DNA of 64,000 bases, taken from positions 100,750 through 164,749 of the forward strand of contig JAGIAZ010000008.1 in assembly GCA_017744605.1 (NCBI GenBank). The letters are read 5' to 3'. Both the position numbers and the translations under genes were made by a program. The notes beneath the pieces are model-generated. The model did no database searches and had not been told where the DNA came from. It saw only the letters and a program-made list of their open reading frames with translations. Below, one piece after another: positions 1 to 8,300 of this stretch. How positions within the stretch are numbered: the first letter of the stretch is position 1; every line of letters starts with the position of its first letter. Source of the stretch: Sphingobium sp. GTDB taxonomy: Bacteria > Pseudomonadota > Alphaproteobacteria > Sphingomonadales > Sphingomonadaceae.

Positions 1-1
1 C

Positions 2-148
2 ACGCAGAAGCTCAAGAGCATCTACGCCTATGTCGCGGGAACCGATCAGATCGGCAAGGTCGTCATCATGGGCGCCCTCAACCTCTATCTCGACTTCATC
101 AACATGTTCATGTTCCTGCTCCGGCTGTTCGGCAGCCAGCGCAACTGA
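2..148 (+). CDS. Bax inhibitor-1/YccA family membrane protein (3' end only)
   Basis: Only the last 48 codons lie in the window; the 5' part is beyond the left edge. The fragment reads KLKSIYAYVAG, then a hydrophobic stretch (GALNLYLDFINMFMFLLRLF) and ends GSQRN. The pattern NLYLDFINMFMFLLRLFG is the typical last transmembrane helix and tail of bacterial BI-1/YccA proteins, multi-spanning inner-membrane proteins proposed to be pH-sensitive calcium channels or FtsH modulators. It is followed 22 bases later by a strong intrinsic terminator. The assignment rests on the C-terminal signature alone. Confidence 0.8.
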   Translation, partial: TQKLKSIYAYVAGTDQIGKVVIMGALNLYLDFINMFMFLLRLFGSQRN

Positions 149-170
149 ACCGGTTGACGGTCTGACAAAG

Positions 171-202
171 AAGGCCCGGCGGAACGATCCGCCGGGCCTT
201 TT
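171..202 (+). terminator. Intrinsic terminator after the BI-1 family gene
   Basis: Perfect 12-bp stem (AAGGCCCGGCGG / CCGCCGGGCCTT) with a 6-nt loop, followed by TTTT within 190-202. It sits between the convergent BI-1 gene and the GST gene and could act in both directions. Confidence 0.85.
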
Positions 203-240
203 GCTTTGGGAGCCATCCTGGGTGGCTCTGAAAGGGATAG

Positions 241-876
241 TCAGGTTGGCTGGGCCGCCTGCATCTCCGCGATCAGCGCATTATCGATATTCCTGGCCTT
301 GAGATAGGCGGGGCGAGCAGAGAGCCGCGCGCCATAAGCTTCGAAGGCCGGGTTGCCGGGCATGGTCCCGAATTGCATGCCCCAGATGACTTGCGAACCC
401 AGATAGACGTCGACGGCGGTAAAGCGGCTGCCGCAGATATAGTCGCGGCCGGTCAGGGCCTGGGTCAGCGCGTCCATCGTCCGCTCATAATTGCCGTAAC
501 CGAACATGCGCTCGCGGTCGGGCTGGACCTCGAAGCCGGCCGCCCTGTTGGTGACAGCCGCTTCCACCGGCCCGGCGCCGAAGAAGAACCAGCGATAATA
601 ATCGGCCTTCTCATCGTCCGTCGGAAGCAGACCCATGGCCGGGAAAGCATCGGCCAGATAGGCGCAGATGGCGGCGCACTCGGTCACCACCTTGCCGCGA
701 TGAACGATGGCGGGGACCTTGCCCATCGGGTTGATCGCCAGATAATCGGGCGCCTTCATGCCGCTCGCATAATCGAGAATATGCGTCTCATAATCGGCGC
801 CCACCTCTTCGAGCATCCAGCGGACGATCTGCCCGCGCGACATGGGGTTCGTGTAGAACTGGACCACCTCTGTCAT
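241..876 (-). CDS. Glutathione S-transferase family protein
   Basis: 211-residue cytosolic GST-like protein. The N-terminal thioredoxin-like half starts EVVQFYTNPMSRGQIVRW and contains the cis-Pro segment GKVPAIV and the following E-C pair (VVTECAAI) that contacts glutathione; the C-terminal half is helical. Such proteins conjugate or transfer glutathione to electrophiles; the substrate cannot be told. The ATG at 876 is chosen because GGAGGAC lies about 9 bases upstream; an upstream in-frame start at 909 is less likely. The neighbouring hydrolase is on the same strand 54 bases upstream. Confidence 0.9.
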   Translation of the reverse strand: MTEVVQFYTNPMSRGQIVRWMLEEVGADYETHILDYASGMKAPDYLAINPMGKVPAIVHRGKVVTECAAICAYLADAFPAMGLLPTDDEKADYYRWFFFGAGPVEAAVTNRAAGFEVQPDRERMFGYGNYERTMDALTQALTGRDYICGSRFTAVDVYLGSQVIWGMQFGTMPGNPAFEAYGARLSARPAYLKARNIDNALIAEMQAAQPT

Positions 877-930
877 ACCCATGTCCTCCAAAGAACAGAA
901 TGCGAACATATCGGAGGGGCAGGCGATTCG

Positions 931-1674
931 CTATGGGTAATCGCGCTGGGCGTCCTCGGCGAAACGGCCATGAATGAGGAAGTGGCGGGCCGCGCTATGC
1001 GCATCGCGATGATAGAGCAGCAGCGTGTGGGGCAGCGGCAGGACGATGTGGTCGGCTGCTTCCGGCAGCCAGGTCGAGGCAACGCTGACCTTGCCGTCAT
1101 GAGCGCCATCGAAGAGGCGTGAGAAGGGCGTGCCCGGCAGGTTCCAGTCGCCTGCGATGATGCCGAGCGAATAGTCGATCGGCCCGAACAGCTTCTCGAC
1201 CGTCATCGAACGCCGGGTCACTAATGCGGGCCCGGCCTGGCCGAGGATCGGTCGCAGGACGGCCCAGCTGTCGACGAAGTCCGCCACCTCGCTGCCGGCA
1301 TTGGGCGTGCCGAGCATGACGACATGGCCGAGATCGACCGGCCGCCAACGGCTGAGCAACGCTCGGATGACGAGACCGCCCATGCTGTGCCCGACGAAAT
1401 GGACCGGACCATCCGATCGCTCCGCGATCCGCGCAATGCGTGGGAGGAGCCTGTCGCAAATCTGCGCGAGCGATTTCCCCCAGCTGTCATAACCCAGTTC
1501 GCGCGTTTCGAAGCCCGCGCGGCGCAACATGCGCGCCTGCGGCCGGCTCATGATCGGCAGCCCGACGAAGCCATGCAGCAGGATGACGGTACCGCGGGTG
1601 TGTTCGTTACGCGAAACGCCAGCGCGATCGCTCGCGCTGGCGTTCGTCCGATCTTGCACTGTCCGGCTCGACAA
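931..1674 (-). CDS. Alpha/beta hydrolase (esterase/lipase-like), start uncertain
   Basis: About 247 residues with an alpha/beta-hydrolase core: the oxyanion-hole strand VILLHGF near residue 34, the nucleophile elbow GHSMGG (Ser about residue 96), a later Asp in the DGAHDGKVS region and a His near PLPHTLL. Similar to esterases/lipases that act on esters or peptidoglycan-linked lipids; substrate unknown. No ATG or GTG precedes the oxyanion strand: the only in-frame start covering it is TTG at 1674, eight bases after the clpA stop, and the first 25 codons then contain a perfect hairpin (1615-1644). An ATG at 1551 would cut off the HGF strand. It probably depends on coupling to clpA, or uses a rare start. 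Confidence 0.75.
   Translation of the reverse strand: MSSRTVQDRTNASASDRAGVSRNEHTRGTVILLHGFVGLPIMSRPQARMLRRAGFETRELGYDSWGKSLAQICDRLLPRIARIAERSDGPVHFVGHSMGGLVIRALLSRWRPVDLGHVVMLGTPNAGSEVADFVDSWAVLRPILGQAGPALVTRRSMTVEKLFGPIDYSLGIIAGDWNLPGTPFSRLFDGAHDGKVSVASTWLPEAADHIVLPLPHTLLLYHRDAHSAARHFLIHGRFAEDAQRDYP
1615..1644 (-). terminator. Perfect 13-bp hairpin downstream of clpA
   Basis: AACGCCAGCGCGA pairs with TCGCGCTGGCGTT across a 4-nt loop. It lies about 40 bases after the clpA stop and inside the assumed 5' end of the hydrolase ORF. No U-run follows on either strand, so it may be a weak terminator, an mRNA 3'-end stabiliser, or a structured leader for the next gene. Confidence 0.5.
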
Positions 1675-1682
1675 GGCGGGGC

Positions 1683-4013
1683 TTATTTCGCCTTGGCCGA
1701 GGCCTTCTTGCCCTTGCCGCCGGCCTTGGGCGAGGTGCCGCCCTTGGCGCGCTTGGGCGCGGCCGGGGTGATCTCGAAGGTCAGCTCGCCGTCCTTCAAT
1801 TTCACATTGACCTCGCCGCCATGGACGAGCTTGCCGAACAACAGTTCCTCGGCCAGTGGCTGCTTGATCTTCTCCTGAATGAGCCGGCCCATCGGGCGGG
1901 CGCCATAGAGCTTGTCATAGCCCTTCGCCGTCAACCAGTCGCGGGCCGGCTCGTCGAGCGTGATATGGACATCGCGATCGGCCAGCTGGAGCTCGAGCTG
2001 GATGATGAACTTGTCGACCACGCGGGCGACAACCTCGGTCGGGAGATAGCCGAACGGCACGATCGCATCGAGACGGTTGCGGAATTCGGGCGTGAAGAGC
2101 TTCTTCACGGCCTCTTCCTGCACGTCGTCGCGCGCGATGTCGCCGAAGCCGATCGATTCCTTCACCATGTCGGACGCGCCGGCATTGGTCGTCATGATCA
2201 GGATGACGTTGCGGAAGTCGACCGTCTTGCCGTGGTGATCGGTGAGGCGACCATTGTCCATGACCTGCAACAGGATGTTGAACAGGTCCGGATGCGCCTT
2301 CTCGACCTCGTCGAGCAGCAACACGCAATGCGGATTCTGGTCGATCGCGTCCGTGAGCAGGCCGCCCTGGTCGTAGCCGACATAGCCCGGAGGCGCGCCG
2401 ATCAGGCGGCTCACCGAGTGGCGCTCCATATATTCCGACATGTCGAAACGCTGGAGCGGAATGCCGAGCAGCTGCGCCAGCTGACGCGCGACTTCGGTCT
2501 TGCCGACGCCGGTGGGGCCGCTGAACAGATAGTTGCCGATCGGCTTGTCGGGATCGCGCAGGCCGGCGCGGCTGAGCTTGATCGCCGAGCTGAGCACGTC
2601 GATCGCCTTGTCCTGGCCGAAGACGACGCGCTTGAGATCGGTCTGGAGCGTTTCCAGCACGGTCTTGTCATCGCTCGACACGGTCTTGGGCGGGATGCGC
2701 GCCATGGTCGCGATCACGGCCTCGATCTCCTTGGGCGTGATCATCTTCTTGCGGCGGCTGGGCGGGACCAGCATCTGCATCGCGCCGACCTCGTCGATGA
2801 CGTCGATCGCCTTGTCGGGCAGCTTGCGGTCGTTGATATAGCGCGCCGAAAGCTCGACCGCCGCCTTGATGGCGTCGGGCGTGTACTTGACGTGGTGATG
2901 CTCCTCGAAGGCCGGACGAAGGCCCGTCAGAATCTTGATCGTGTCGGGCACCGTGGGCTCGTTCACGTCGATCTTCTGGAACCGGCGCAGCAGGGCGCGG
3001 TCCTTCTCGAAGTGATTGCGGAACTCCTTGTAGGTGGTCGAGCCGATGCAACGGATCTGACCGCCGGACAGCGCCGGCTTCAGGAGGTTCGACGCATCCA
3101 TCGCGCCGCCGGACGTGGCGCCCGCGCCGATCACCGTGTGGATCTCGTCGATGAACAGGATCGCATCGGGCAGCTTTTCCAGTTCGGAAACGACCGCCTT
3201 CAGGCGCTCCTCGAAGTCACCGCGATAGCGCGTGCCGGCAAGCAGCGCGCCCATGTCGAGCGAATAGATGACGGCGGGCTTCAACACGTCGGGGACCTCG
3301 CCCTCGACGATCTTGCGCGCCAGGCCCTCGGCGATAGCGGTCTTGCCGACGCCCGGATCGCCCACATAGAGCGGGTTGTTCTTCGAACGGCGGCACAGGA
3401 TCTGGATCGTGCGATCCACCTCGGCCATGCGACCGATCAGGGGATCGACCCGGCCCTCCTTGGCCTTCTCGTTCAGATTGATCGTGAACTGGTCGAGAGC
3501 GCCGTCCTTCTTCTTGGACTCGCTCTTCTTCTCTTCCTCGGGCTGGGCCGACTTGGGCTGCTCGGGCGTGACCGCGCCCTTGCCGACGCCGTGCGAGAGG
3601 TAGGAGACGGCGTCGAGGCGGCTCATATCCTGCTGTTGCAGGAAATAGACGGCATAGCTCTCGCGTTCGGAGAACAGGGCGACGAGCACGTTGGCCCCGG
3701 TCACTTCCTCCTTGCCCGAAGACTGGACGTGCAGGATCGCGCGCTGGACGACGCGCTGGAAGCCGCTGGTGGGCGAGGGATCGACCTGGCCGGCGACCTT
3801 GAGGCTGTCGAGCTCGGTGTCGAGATAGTGCGTCACCGTGTCGCTGAGCTCGCCAAGGTCGACGCCGCAGGCCTGCATCACCTTCGCTGCGTGCTCATCG
3901 TCAATGAGCGCAAGCAGCAAATGCTCCAGCGTCGCATATTCGTGATGGCGCTCGGTGGCGTGTGCCAGCGCGTTGTGCAGGGTGGTTTCGAGGGCAGAGG
4001 CGAAAGACGGCAT
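1683..4013 (-). CDS. clpA: ATP-dependent Clp protease ATP-binding subunit ClpA
   Basis: 776-residue AAA+ unfoldase that feeds substrates (often via ClpS, not in this window) into ClpP in the cytoplasm. Order: Clp-N repeats (residues 1-145, start MPSFASALETTLHNAL), a Lys/Glu-rich linker, AAA module 1 with Walker A GDPGVGKT and Walker B ILFIDEIHT, AAA module 2 with GPTGVGKT and VLLLDEVEKAHPD, and the C-terminal small domain. The absence of a long middle coiled coil distinguishes it from ClpB. The last 25 residues are an unusual Lys/Gly/Ala-rich basic tail. ATG at 4013 is preceded by AGGAG; the 23-codon upstream extension is rejected. Confidence 0.97.
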   Translation of the reverse strand: MPSFASALETTLHNALAHATERHHEYATLEHLLLALIDDEHAAKVMQACGVDLGELSDTVTHYLDTELDSLKVAGQVDPSPTSGFQRVVQRAILHVQSSGKEEVTGANVLVALFSERESYAVYFLQQQDMSRLDAVSYLSHGVGKGAVTPEQPKSAQPEEEKKSESKKKDGALDQFTINLNEKAKEGRVDPLIGRMAEVDRTIQILCRRSKNNPLYVGDPGVGKTAIAEGLARKIVEGEVPDVLKPAVIYSLDMGALLAGTRYRGDFEERLKAVVSELEKLPDAILFIDEIHTVIGAGATSGGAMDASNLLKPALSGGQIRCIGSTTYKEFRNHFEKDRALLRRFQKIDVNEPTVPDTIKILTGLRPAFEEHHHVKYTPDAIKAAVELSARYINDRKLPDKAIDVIDEVGAMQMLVPPSRRKKMITPKEIEAVIATMARIPPKTVSSDDKTVLETLQTDLKRVVFGQDKAIDVLSSAIKLSRAGLRDPDKPIGNYLFSGPTGVGKTEVARQLAQLLGIPLQRFDMSEYMERHSVSRLIGAPPGYVGYDQGGLLTDAIDQNPHCVLLLDEVEKAHPDLFNILLQVMDNGRLTDHHGKTVDFRNVILIMTTNAGASDMVKESIGFGDIARDDVQEEAVKKLFTPEFRNRLDAIVPFGYLPTEVVARVVDKFIIQLELQLADRDVHITLDEPARDWLTAKGYDKLYGARPMGRLIQEKIKQPLAEELLFGKLVHGGEVNVKLKDGELTFEITPAAPKRAKGGTSPKAGGKGKKASAKAK

Positions 4014-4155
4014 TTCTACTTCACTCCTGCGGCCCGCGATCGGGCCGCTCTGCAGCCAATGTCGGCGCGCCGACGAGTGCATTCAAGAGCGCTCGTTCGT
4101 TGCGCTGATTTCGGAGGCCGATATCCGCCCGACGGCGATCCTGCCTCCTCCCCCC

Positions 4156-4356
4156 TCATTTCTTGAATAGCGCCTCGGCGCTTGCCTTATGGTTAACGGC
4201 GCGTTCCTTCTTGGCGCGCGTCCGTTCGATCTCTGCGGTGAGGGCTATGATGCGCTCCTCCAGGTCCGCGACCGAGAGCGGATCCAGATCTTCGCGCGCG
4301 AGGGCCTTCAAGAGGTCGCCCGCGCGCGGGCGGGGCGAGACATCCTCGAAATCCAT
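4156..4356 (-). CDS. DUF1192 family small protein
   Basis: 66 residues, starting MDFEDVSPRPRAGDLL and continuing LDPLSVADLEERI with a C-terminal heptad-like helix rich in Lys/Glu. This is the whole DUF1192 domain, a small alphaproteobacterial family without known function. The ATG at 4356 is favoured over an upstream in-frame start at 4386 because the family starts with this MDF(D/E) stretch. It is transcribed towards clpA, with about 140 bases between. Confidence 0.85.
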   Translation of the reverse strand: MDFEDVSPRPRAGDLLKALAREDLDPLSVADLEERIIALTAEIERTRAKKERAVNHKASAEALFKK

Positions 4357-4497
4357 GGACCCATGGTTACGCGGATGACGCGCCAAGTCAACGGCGCTTC
4401 CGGATGGCGAAGCTGCAGGATCAAGACTCTTGCCGCCGAGTCAGCACGCTGCCACAAGGCGCGCAAAGCGGGAAACAGGTCGCGCAGGGGGGCGGAC

Positions 4498-5493
4498 ATG
4501 GCCATGGCCAAGACGATGCGGGCGGTCGAGATCAGTGCGCCCGGCGGGCCGGAGGTCCTCAAGATAGCGCAGGTTGCCGTGCCCGCTCCGGGCCCGGGCG
4601 AGGTTCTCATCCAGGTCGAGGCGGCCGGGGTCAATCGCCCCGACGTGCTCCAGCGCAAGGGCCTCTATCCGGTGCCGCCGGGTGCATCGCCATTGCCGGG
4701 ACTGGAAGTGGCAGGGCGCATCGCCGGCGTGGGCGAGGATGTCGATCCGGCCGTCATCGGTCATCGCGTCTGTGCATTGGTCGCAGGTGGCGGCTATGCC
4801 GAATTTGCCGTGACGCCGCATGCGCAATGCTTCGCCATGCCGGCGACGATGAGCGCCGAGCATGCAGCGGCGCTGCCCGAGACGCTGATGACGGTCTGGC
4901 ACAATCTCTTCGAGCGGGCTTATGTGAGCGAAGGCGAACGCGTGCTCATCCATGGCGGGACGAGCGGCATCGGCACCATGGCGGTGTCGCTCTGCAAGGC
5001 CTTCGGCATCGAGACGATCGTGACCTGCGGGTCGGACGAGAAATGCGCCGCGGCCGTCGATTGGGGCGCGACCCACGCAATCAATTATCGGACCCATGAT
5101 TTCGCCGAGGAAGTGAAGCGGCTGACGGCCGGCGCGGGCATGAATGCCGTGCTCGATATGGTCGGCGGCGATTATCTGCCGCGTAATCTGACCTGTCTCG
5201 CCGAGGACGGCCGCCATGTCTCGATCGCCGTGCTGGGCGGGACCAAGGCGGAGCTCTTCATCCCGCAGATGATGACGCGCCGGCTGACGCTGACCGGATC
5301 GACGCTGCGCCCGCGTTCGCCGGCCTTCAAGGCGGCGCTGTGTGCCGAGATTCGTGCAGCGGCCTGGCCGCTTTTCGCGCAAGGCGCGTTGCGGCCGGCG
5401 ATGGATCGGACGTTTCCGCTGGCCGCGGCGGCCGAGGCGCATCACCGCATGGAAGCGGGCGACCATTTCGGGAAGATCGTGCTGCGGGTCTGA
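4498..5493 (+). CDS. NAD(P)H quinone oxidoreductase, zinc-free MDR family (PIG3-type)
   Basis: 331 residues. The N-terminal GroES-like domain carries the MDR quinone reductase pattern AGVNRPDVLQRKGLYPVPPG; the cofactor domain has VLIHGGTSGIGTMAV for NADPH binding. No structural or catalytic zinc ligands are evident, as in the PIG3/TP53I3 and QOR branch, which reduce quinones with NADPH in the cytosol. ATG at 4498 has AGGGGGG nine bases upstream; the ORF is open back to 4189 but that part lacks family similarity. Its stop abuts the stop of the convergent DUF2142 gene (TGATCA). Confidence 0.92.
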   Translation: MAMAKTMRAVEISAPGGPEVLKIAQVAVPAPGPGEVLIQVEAAGVNRPDVLQRKGLYPVPPGASPLPGLEVAGRIAGVGEDVDPAVIGHRVCALVAGGGYAEFAVTPHAQCFAMPATMSAEHAAALPETLMTVWHNLFERAYVSEGERVLIHGGTSGIGTMAVSLCKAFGIETIVTCGSDEKCAAAVDWGATHAINYRTHDFAEEVKRLTAGAGMNAVLDMVGGDYLPRNLTCLAEDGRHVSIAVLGGTKAELFIPQMMTRRLTLTGSTLRPRSPAFKAALCAEIRAAAWPLFAQGALRPAMDRTFPLAAAAEAHHRMEAGDHFGKIVLRV

Positions 5494-6885
5494 TCAAAAG
5501 CTGTAGAATGTCCGCAGCATCGCGCTGAGTGTCGCGACATGGGCAACGAGCGTGAGCGCGAGGATGCCGGGCGCGAGCAGCCGCGACGTGGTGACGCGCC
5601 GGCGCATAAGGGCAACGGCCGCGAGGGGCAGAGCCGGCAGCAGATAGCGTGACTGAAAGCCTTCAATATGCGGCGTGCCGGGCTGATTGAAGCTGATGAA
5701 CAAGGCGGCTGCGATAAGGACGAGAACGGCTGCGAAAATAAGCAGCATCCACAGTCGGCGCGACCGCGTCAGGTCGTGAGCGCGGTCTCCACAGATCATG
5801 GCGAGGAGAATGGCCTGCGTGCCAGCAATCGCGGCGGGTAGAATGATCGGCACCGTCGAGTCCCCAAAGGCATAGAAGCCCGCCCAGGTGTAGGGCAGGA
5901 GATGCCAGTAGGTCTGCGCGATCAGTGTCGCGAACGGGATCGGGTTCGTGACGATCCAGACCACCTGTTCGCCCATGCTCGGGAGATCCGGCAGGAATTT
6001 GACAAGCGCATGGGCGTTGACGCTCATCCACCCCAACAGAGTCACTGCGGCGGCGCAGCCGATCGCAAGCGGGATAGCAATCCAGCGTAGCCATGAGGCG
6101 CGGCGCGGCTTAGGTAGCAAGGCTATGCCGATAAGCGGCAGATAGACGAATTTGGCGAGCGTCGCCGTGACGGCGGCGAGGCCCAGCGTGACCGCGCCAC
6201 GCATTCGCCATCGACCTTCGACAGCGGCTTTCAGGCTCCAGGCGGTCATGACAAAGCCGCACCCGACGATCAGGCCGTCTTGTCCCATCGAGGCCGCGCC
6301 TGCCGCTACAGGCGGCAACAAGCCGATCGTCATCATCACCCAGCGCCCAAACGGCATCAGCGCCAGCGCCCACGACACGAGCGCTATGCAGATCGCGGTG
6401 TTGAGAAGTCGTCCGGACCGGACGACCCATTCGACGGACATTCCCGTGGCCTGTCCGACGCGTATGACCAGAGCCTGTGGCAGATAGCCGATCGGCGAAT
6501 AGACCGCCGCGCCGAAAAAATTATAGAAAAGCGGTGGCTGATCATAACCGGGCGACGTGTTCTGGCTGAAGATGTCTGCAAAAGGATGGACGATAACATT
6601 CCGCTCGCCTTGCGGCCTGATCTCTCCCAGTTGCGCAATGGCCGCCTTGCCGAGGCCGGGTGGAAGATCGCCGCCGGACTGTCTTCCGCGTCGTTCTGCG
6701 CTCAACTCGCCCTGGCTGACCTGCCATGCACGCTGCAGATGCTGTGTTTCGTCGAAAGTTTGGAATGGCGGGACGAGCAGCGCATAAGCCGCGAAAAGAA
6801 ATGGCGCGAGCAGCAGGAAGAGCCGCTGCGGACGGCGATCCTCGCGCGAGACCTTAAATGAGGCCGTGGCGGGCTGAAACATCAT
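5494..6885 (-). CDS. DUF2142 multi-spanning membrane protein
   Basis: 463 residues with about ten hydrophobic helices, starting near FLLLAPFLFAAYALL. After the first helix comes PPFQTFDETQHLQRAW, matching the DUF2142/GT-C-like pattern with acidic residues in the first periplasmic loop (FDE..H), and later YDQPPLFY. DUF2142 proteins resemble GT-C glycosyltransferases using polyprenyl-phosphate sugars. The start ATG (6885) overlaps the stop of the upstream GT2 gene (ATGATG), so the two are translationally coupled. With the methyltransferase and flippase-like gene it forms a probable envelope glycosylation operon. The enzymatic role is inferred. Confidence 0.8.
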   Translation of the reverse strand: MMFQPATASFKVSREDRRPQRLFLLLAPFLFAAYALLVPPFQTFDETQHLQRAWQVSQGELSAERRGRQSGGDLPPGLGKAAIAQLGEIRPQGERNVIVHPFADIFSQNTSPGYDQPPLFYNFFGAAVYSPIGYLPQALVIRVGQATGMSVEWVVRSGRLLNTAICIALVSWALALMPFGRWVMMTIGLLPPVAAGAASMGQDGLIVGCGFVMTAWSLKAAVEGRWRMRGAVTLGLAAVTATLAKFVYLPLIGIALLPKPRRASWLRWIAIPLAIGCAAAVTLLGWMSVNAHALVKFLPDLPSMGEQVVWIVTNPIPFATLIAQTYWHLLPYTWAGFYAFGDSTVPIILPAAIAGTQAILLAMICGDRAHDLTRSRRLWMLLIFAAVLVLIAAALFISFNQPGTPHIEGFQSRYLLPALPLAAVALMRRRVTTSRLLAPGILALTLVAHVATLSAMLRTFYSF

Positions 6886-7910
6886 TTTCGCCGTCTGGTG
6901 AGCAGCGGATGCCGGACGATCGAGGGCACGTTGCGCATGTCGAAGTTGAGCGCCGACAGCAGCAATTGCGTGCCGCTGAGGATCGGCAGGGCCGCAATCA
7001 TCACCTGCCCGGCCGTGGCCACTTCGCCAGACATATAGGACCGGAGCCAGAAGCTCGATCCCGTCACGAGACCGAATGCGAGCAGCAGGATGCCGAGAAT
7101 GGCTTCCAGCGTGGCCAGCGAGAAGTCGCGGATGATGTAATTGATGATGAAGCGTCGTGCGGCGTTGCGCAGGTTCTTCATCAGGAACGGCATCGCGATT
7201 CGCCAGACGCTCAGATTGCTTTTCTCTTCGGCATAGACCGCGGCCATCGGCACATCCTGCACGACTGCGCGCAACAGGTAGAGGTTGAGCAGCATGTCGG
7301 TCTCGAAAAAGTATCGCTTGTCGATCCTGCGATTGACGATGAACTCGCCGATCGACCGGTGAATGGCGGTATAGCCATTGGTCGGATCGAAGATGTTCCA
7401 ATAGCCCGAGGACAGCTTGGTGAGGAATGACAGCGCGCCGTTGCCGATTAGGCGGATTGGGGGCATGCCCCTCACATCCTCAATGTTGAAAAAGCGATTG
7501 CCCTTCGTATAGTCGGCCATGCCGAGTTCGATCGGATAGACGAACTGCGGGATAAGCGCGGGGTCCATCTGGCCGTCGCCATCGATCTTGACCAGTACGT
7601 CATGCCCGTCGGCCAGCGCCGCGCGATAGCCCGTCAGCATGGCGCCGCCAACGCCCTGGTTCTCGTCATGGAAGATGACCTTGACACGTTTGTCGCGGAC
7701 CATCTTCTGGACGAGCTTTCCCGAGCCTTCAGGACATGCGTCGTCGACGCAGTAGATCGCCTGAACTTCCCGGCCGATGCGCGCGATCACCTCGGCGATA
7801 TGCGCGGTCACCTTGTAGCAGGGGATCACGACGGCGATGCTGAGGGCGCGCGAAAGCGGCTCTCGGCCGATCGCACGAAACATCTCTCTCGGATCAACTC
7901 TGCTATTCAC
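6882..7910 (-). CDS. Family 2 glycosyltransferase, polyprenyl-phosphate type
   Basis: 342 residues. GT-A domain with VVIPCYKV at the nucleotide-binding strand, CVDDACPEGSG, and DGDGQMDP as the DXD-type metal site; two C-terminal transmembrane helices. This is the arrangement of dolichol-phosphate mannosyltransferase/GtrB-like enzymes, which charge a polyprenyl phosphate with a sugar at the cytoplasmic face. GTG at 7910 is taken as start (GAGGCGAG upstream); ATG at 7883 is an alternative. It overlaps the downstream DUF2142 gene by 4 bases, suggesting that DUF2142 uses the lipid-linked sugar it makes (inference). Confidence 0.9.
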   Translation of the reverse strand: MNSRVDPREMFRAIGREPLSRALSIAVVIPCYKVTAHIAEVIARIGREVQAIYCVDDACPEGSGKLVQKMVRDKRVKVIFHDENQGVGGAMLTGYRAALADGHDVLVKIDGDGQMDPALIPQFVYPIELGMADYTKGNRFFNIEDVRGMPPIRLIGNGALSFLTKLSSGYWNIFDPTNGYTAIHRSIGEFIVNRRIDKRYFFETDMLLNLYLLRAVVQDVPMAAVYAEEKSNLSVWRIAMPFLMKNLRNAARRFIINYIIRDFSLATLEAILGILLLAFGLVTGSSFWLRSYMSGEVATAGQVMIAALPILSGTQLLLSALNFDMRNVPSIVRHPLLTRRRK

Positions 7911-7938
7911 AATCGTCGGTCTCGCCTCGATGCCTATC

Positions 7939-8295
7939 TCAGGTGCGCGACAGGATGATGAGGAACAGGCCGGCCAACAGCAGCGCGGTACCCCCGAAAT
8001 AGGATGGAGTCAGGCGTTCGGCGAACAGGAGCGCGCCGCCGATCGGCACCATCACGAACGACATCGCCATCAGCGGGTAAATACGCGAGAGCGGGTACCA
8101 TTGCAGGACCCAGATCCAGCCCAGCGTCGCAATGCCGTAGATGAGTAATGAGAGAGCGATGGTGGTGAGGACCGGCATGGTCAATTGCCCGCCGCTCAGC
8201 CGAAGCTTTTCCGCCGCGAGCTTGAACAGGATTTGGCCGACAGAGACCATCAGCACGATGATGATGGCGGTTCCAAGGCGCAAACTTGTCGTCAT
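7939..8295 (-). CDS. Small EamA/SMR-like membrane protein, probable lipid-linked sugar flippase
   Basis: 118 residues with four transmembrane helices, including VGQILFKLAAEKL in the first helix and PLSRIYPLMAMSFVMVPIGG in the third. The length and pattern match the short EamA/SMR proteins related to ArnE/ArnF, which flip undecaprenyl-phosphate sugars. The location between a methyltransferase (5-nt gap) and a polyprenyl-phosphate-type GT2 (28-nt gap) fits flipping of a glycolipid rather than drug export. ATG at 8295 is preferred over 8325, which lies inside the methyltransferase gene. Confidence 0.8.
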   Translation of the reverse strand: MTTSLRLGTAIIIVLMVSVGQILFKLAAEKLRLSGGQLTMPVLTTIALSLLIYGIATLGWIWVLQWYPLSRIYPLMAMSFVMVPIGGALLFAERLTPSYFGGTALLLAGLFLIILSRT

Positions 8296-8300
8296 GCCGT

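Noticed and set aside
1821..4166. 781-codon open frame on the plus strand opposite clpA
   Set aside because: It is the antisense shadow of clpA in GC-rich DNA; its composition is rich in Arg/Asp/Leu with no domain, and the clpA motifs are complete.
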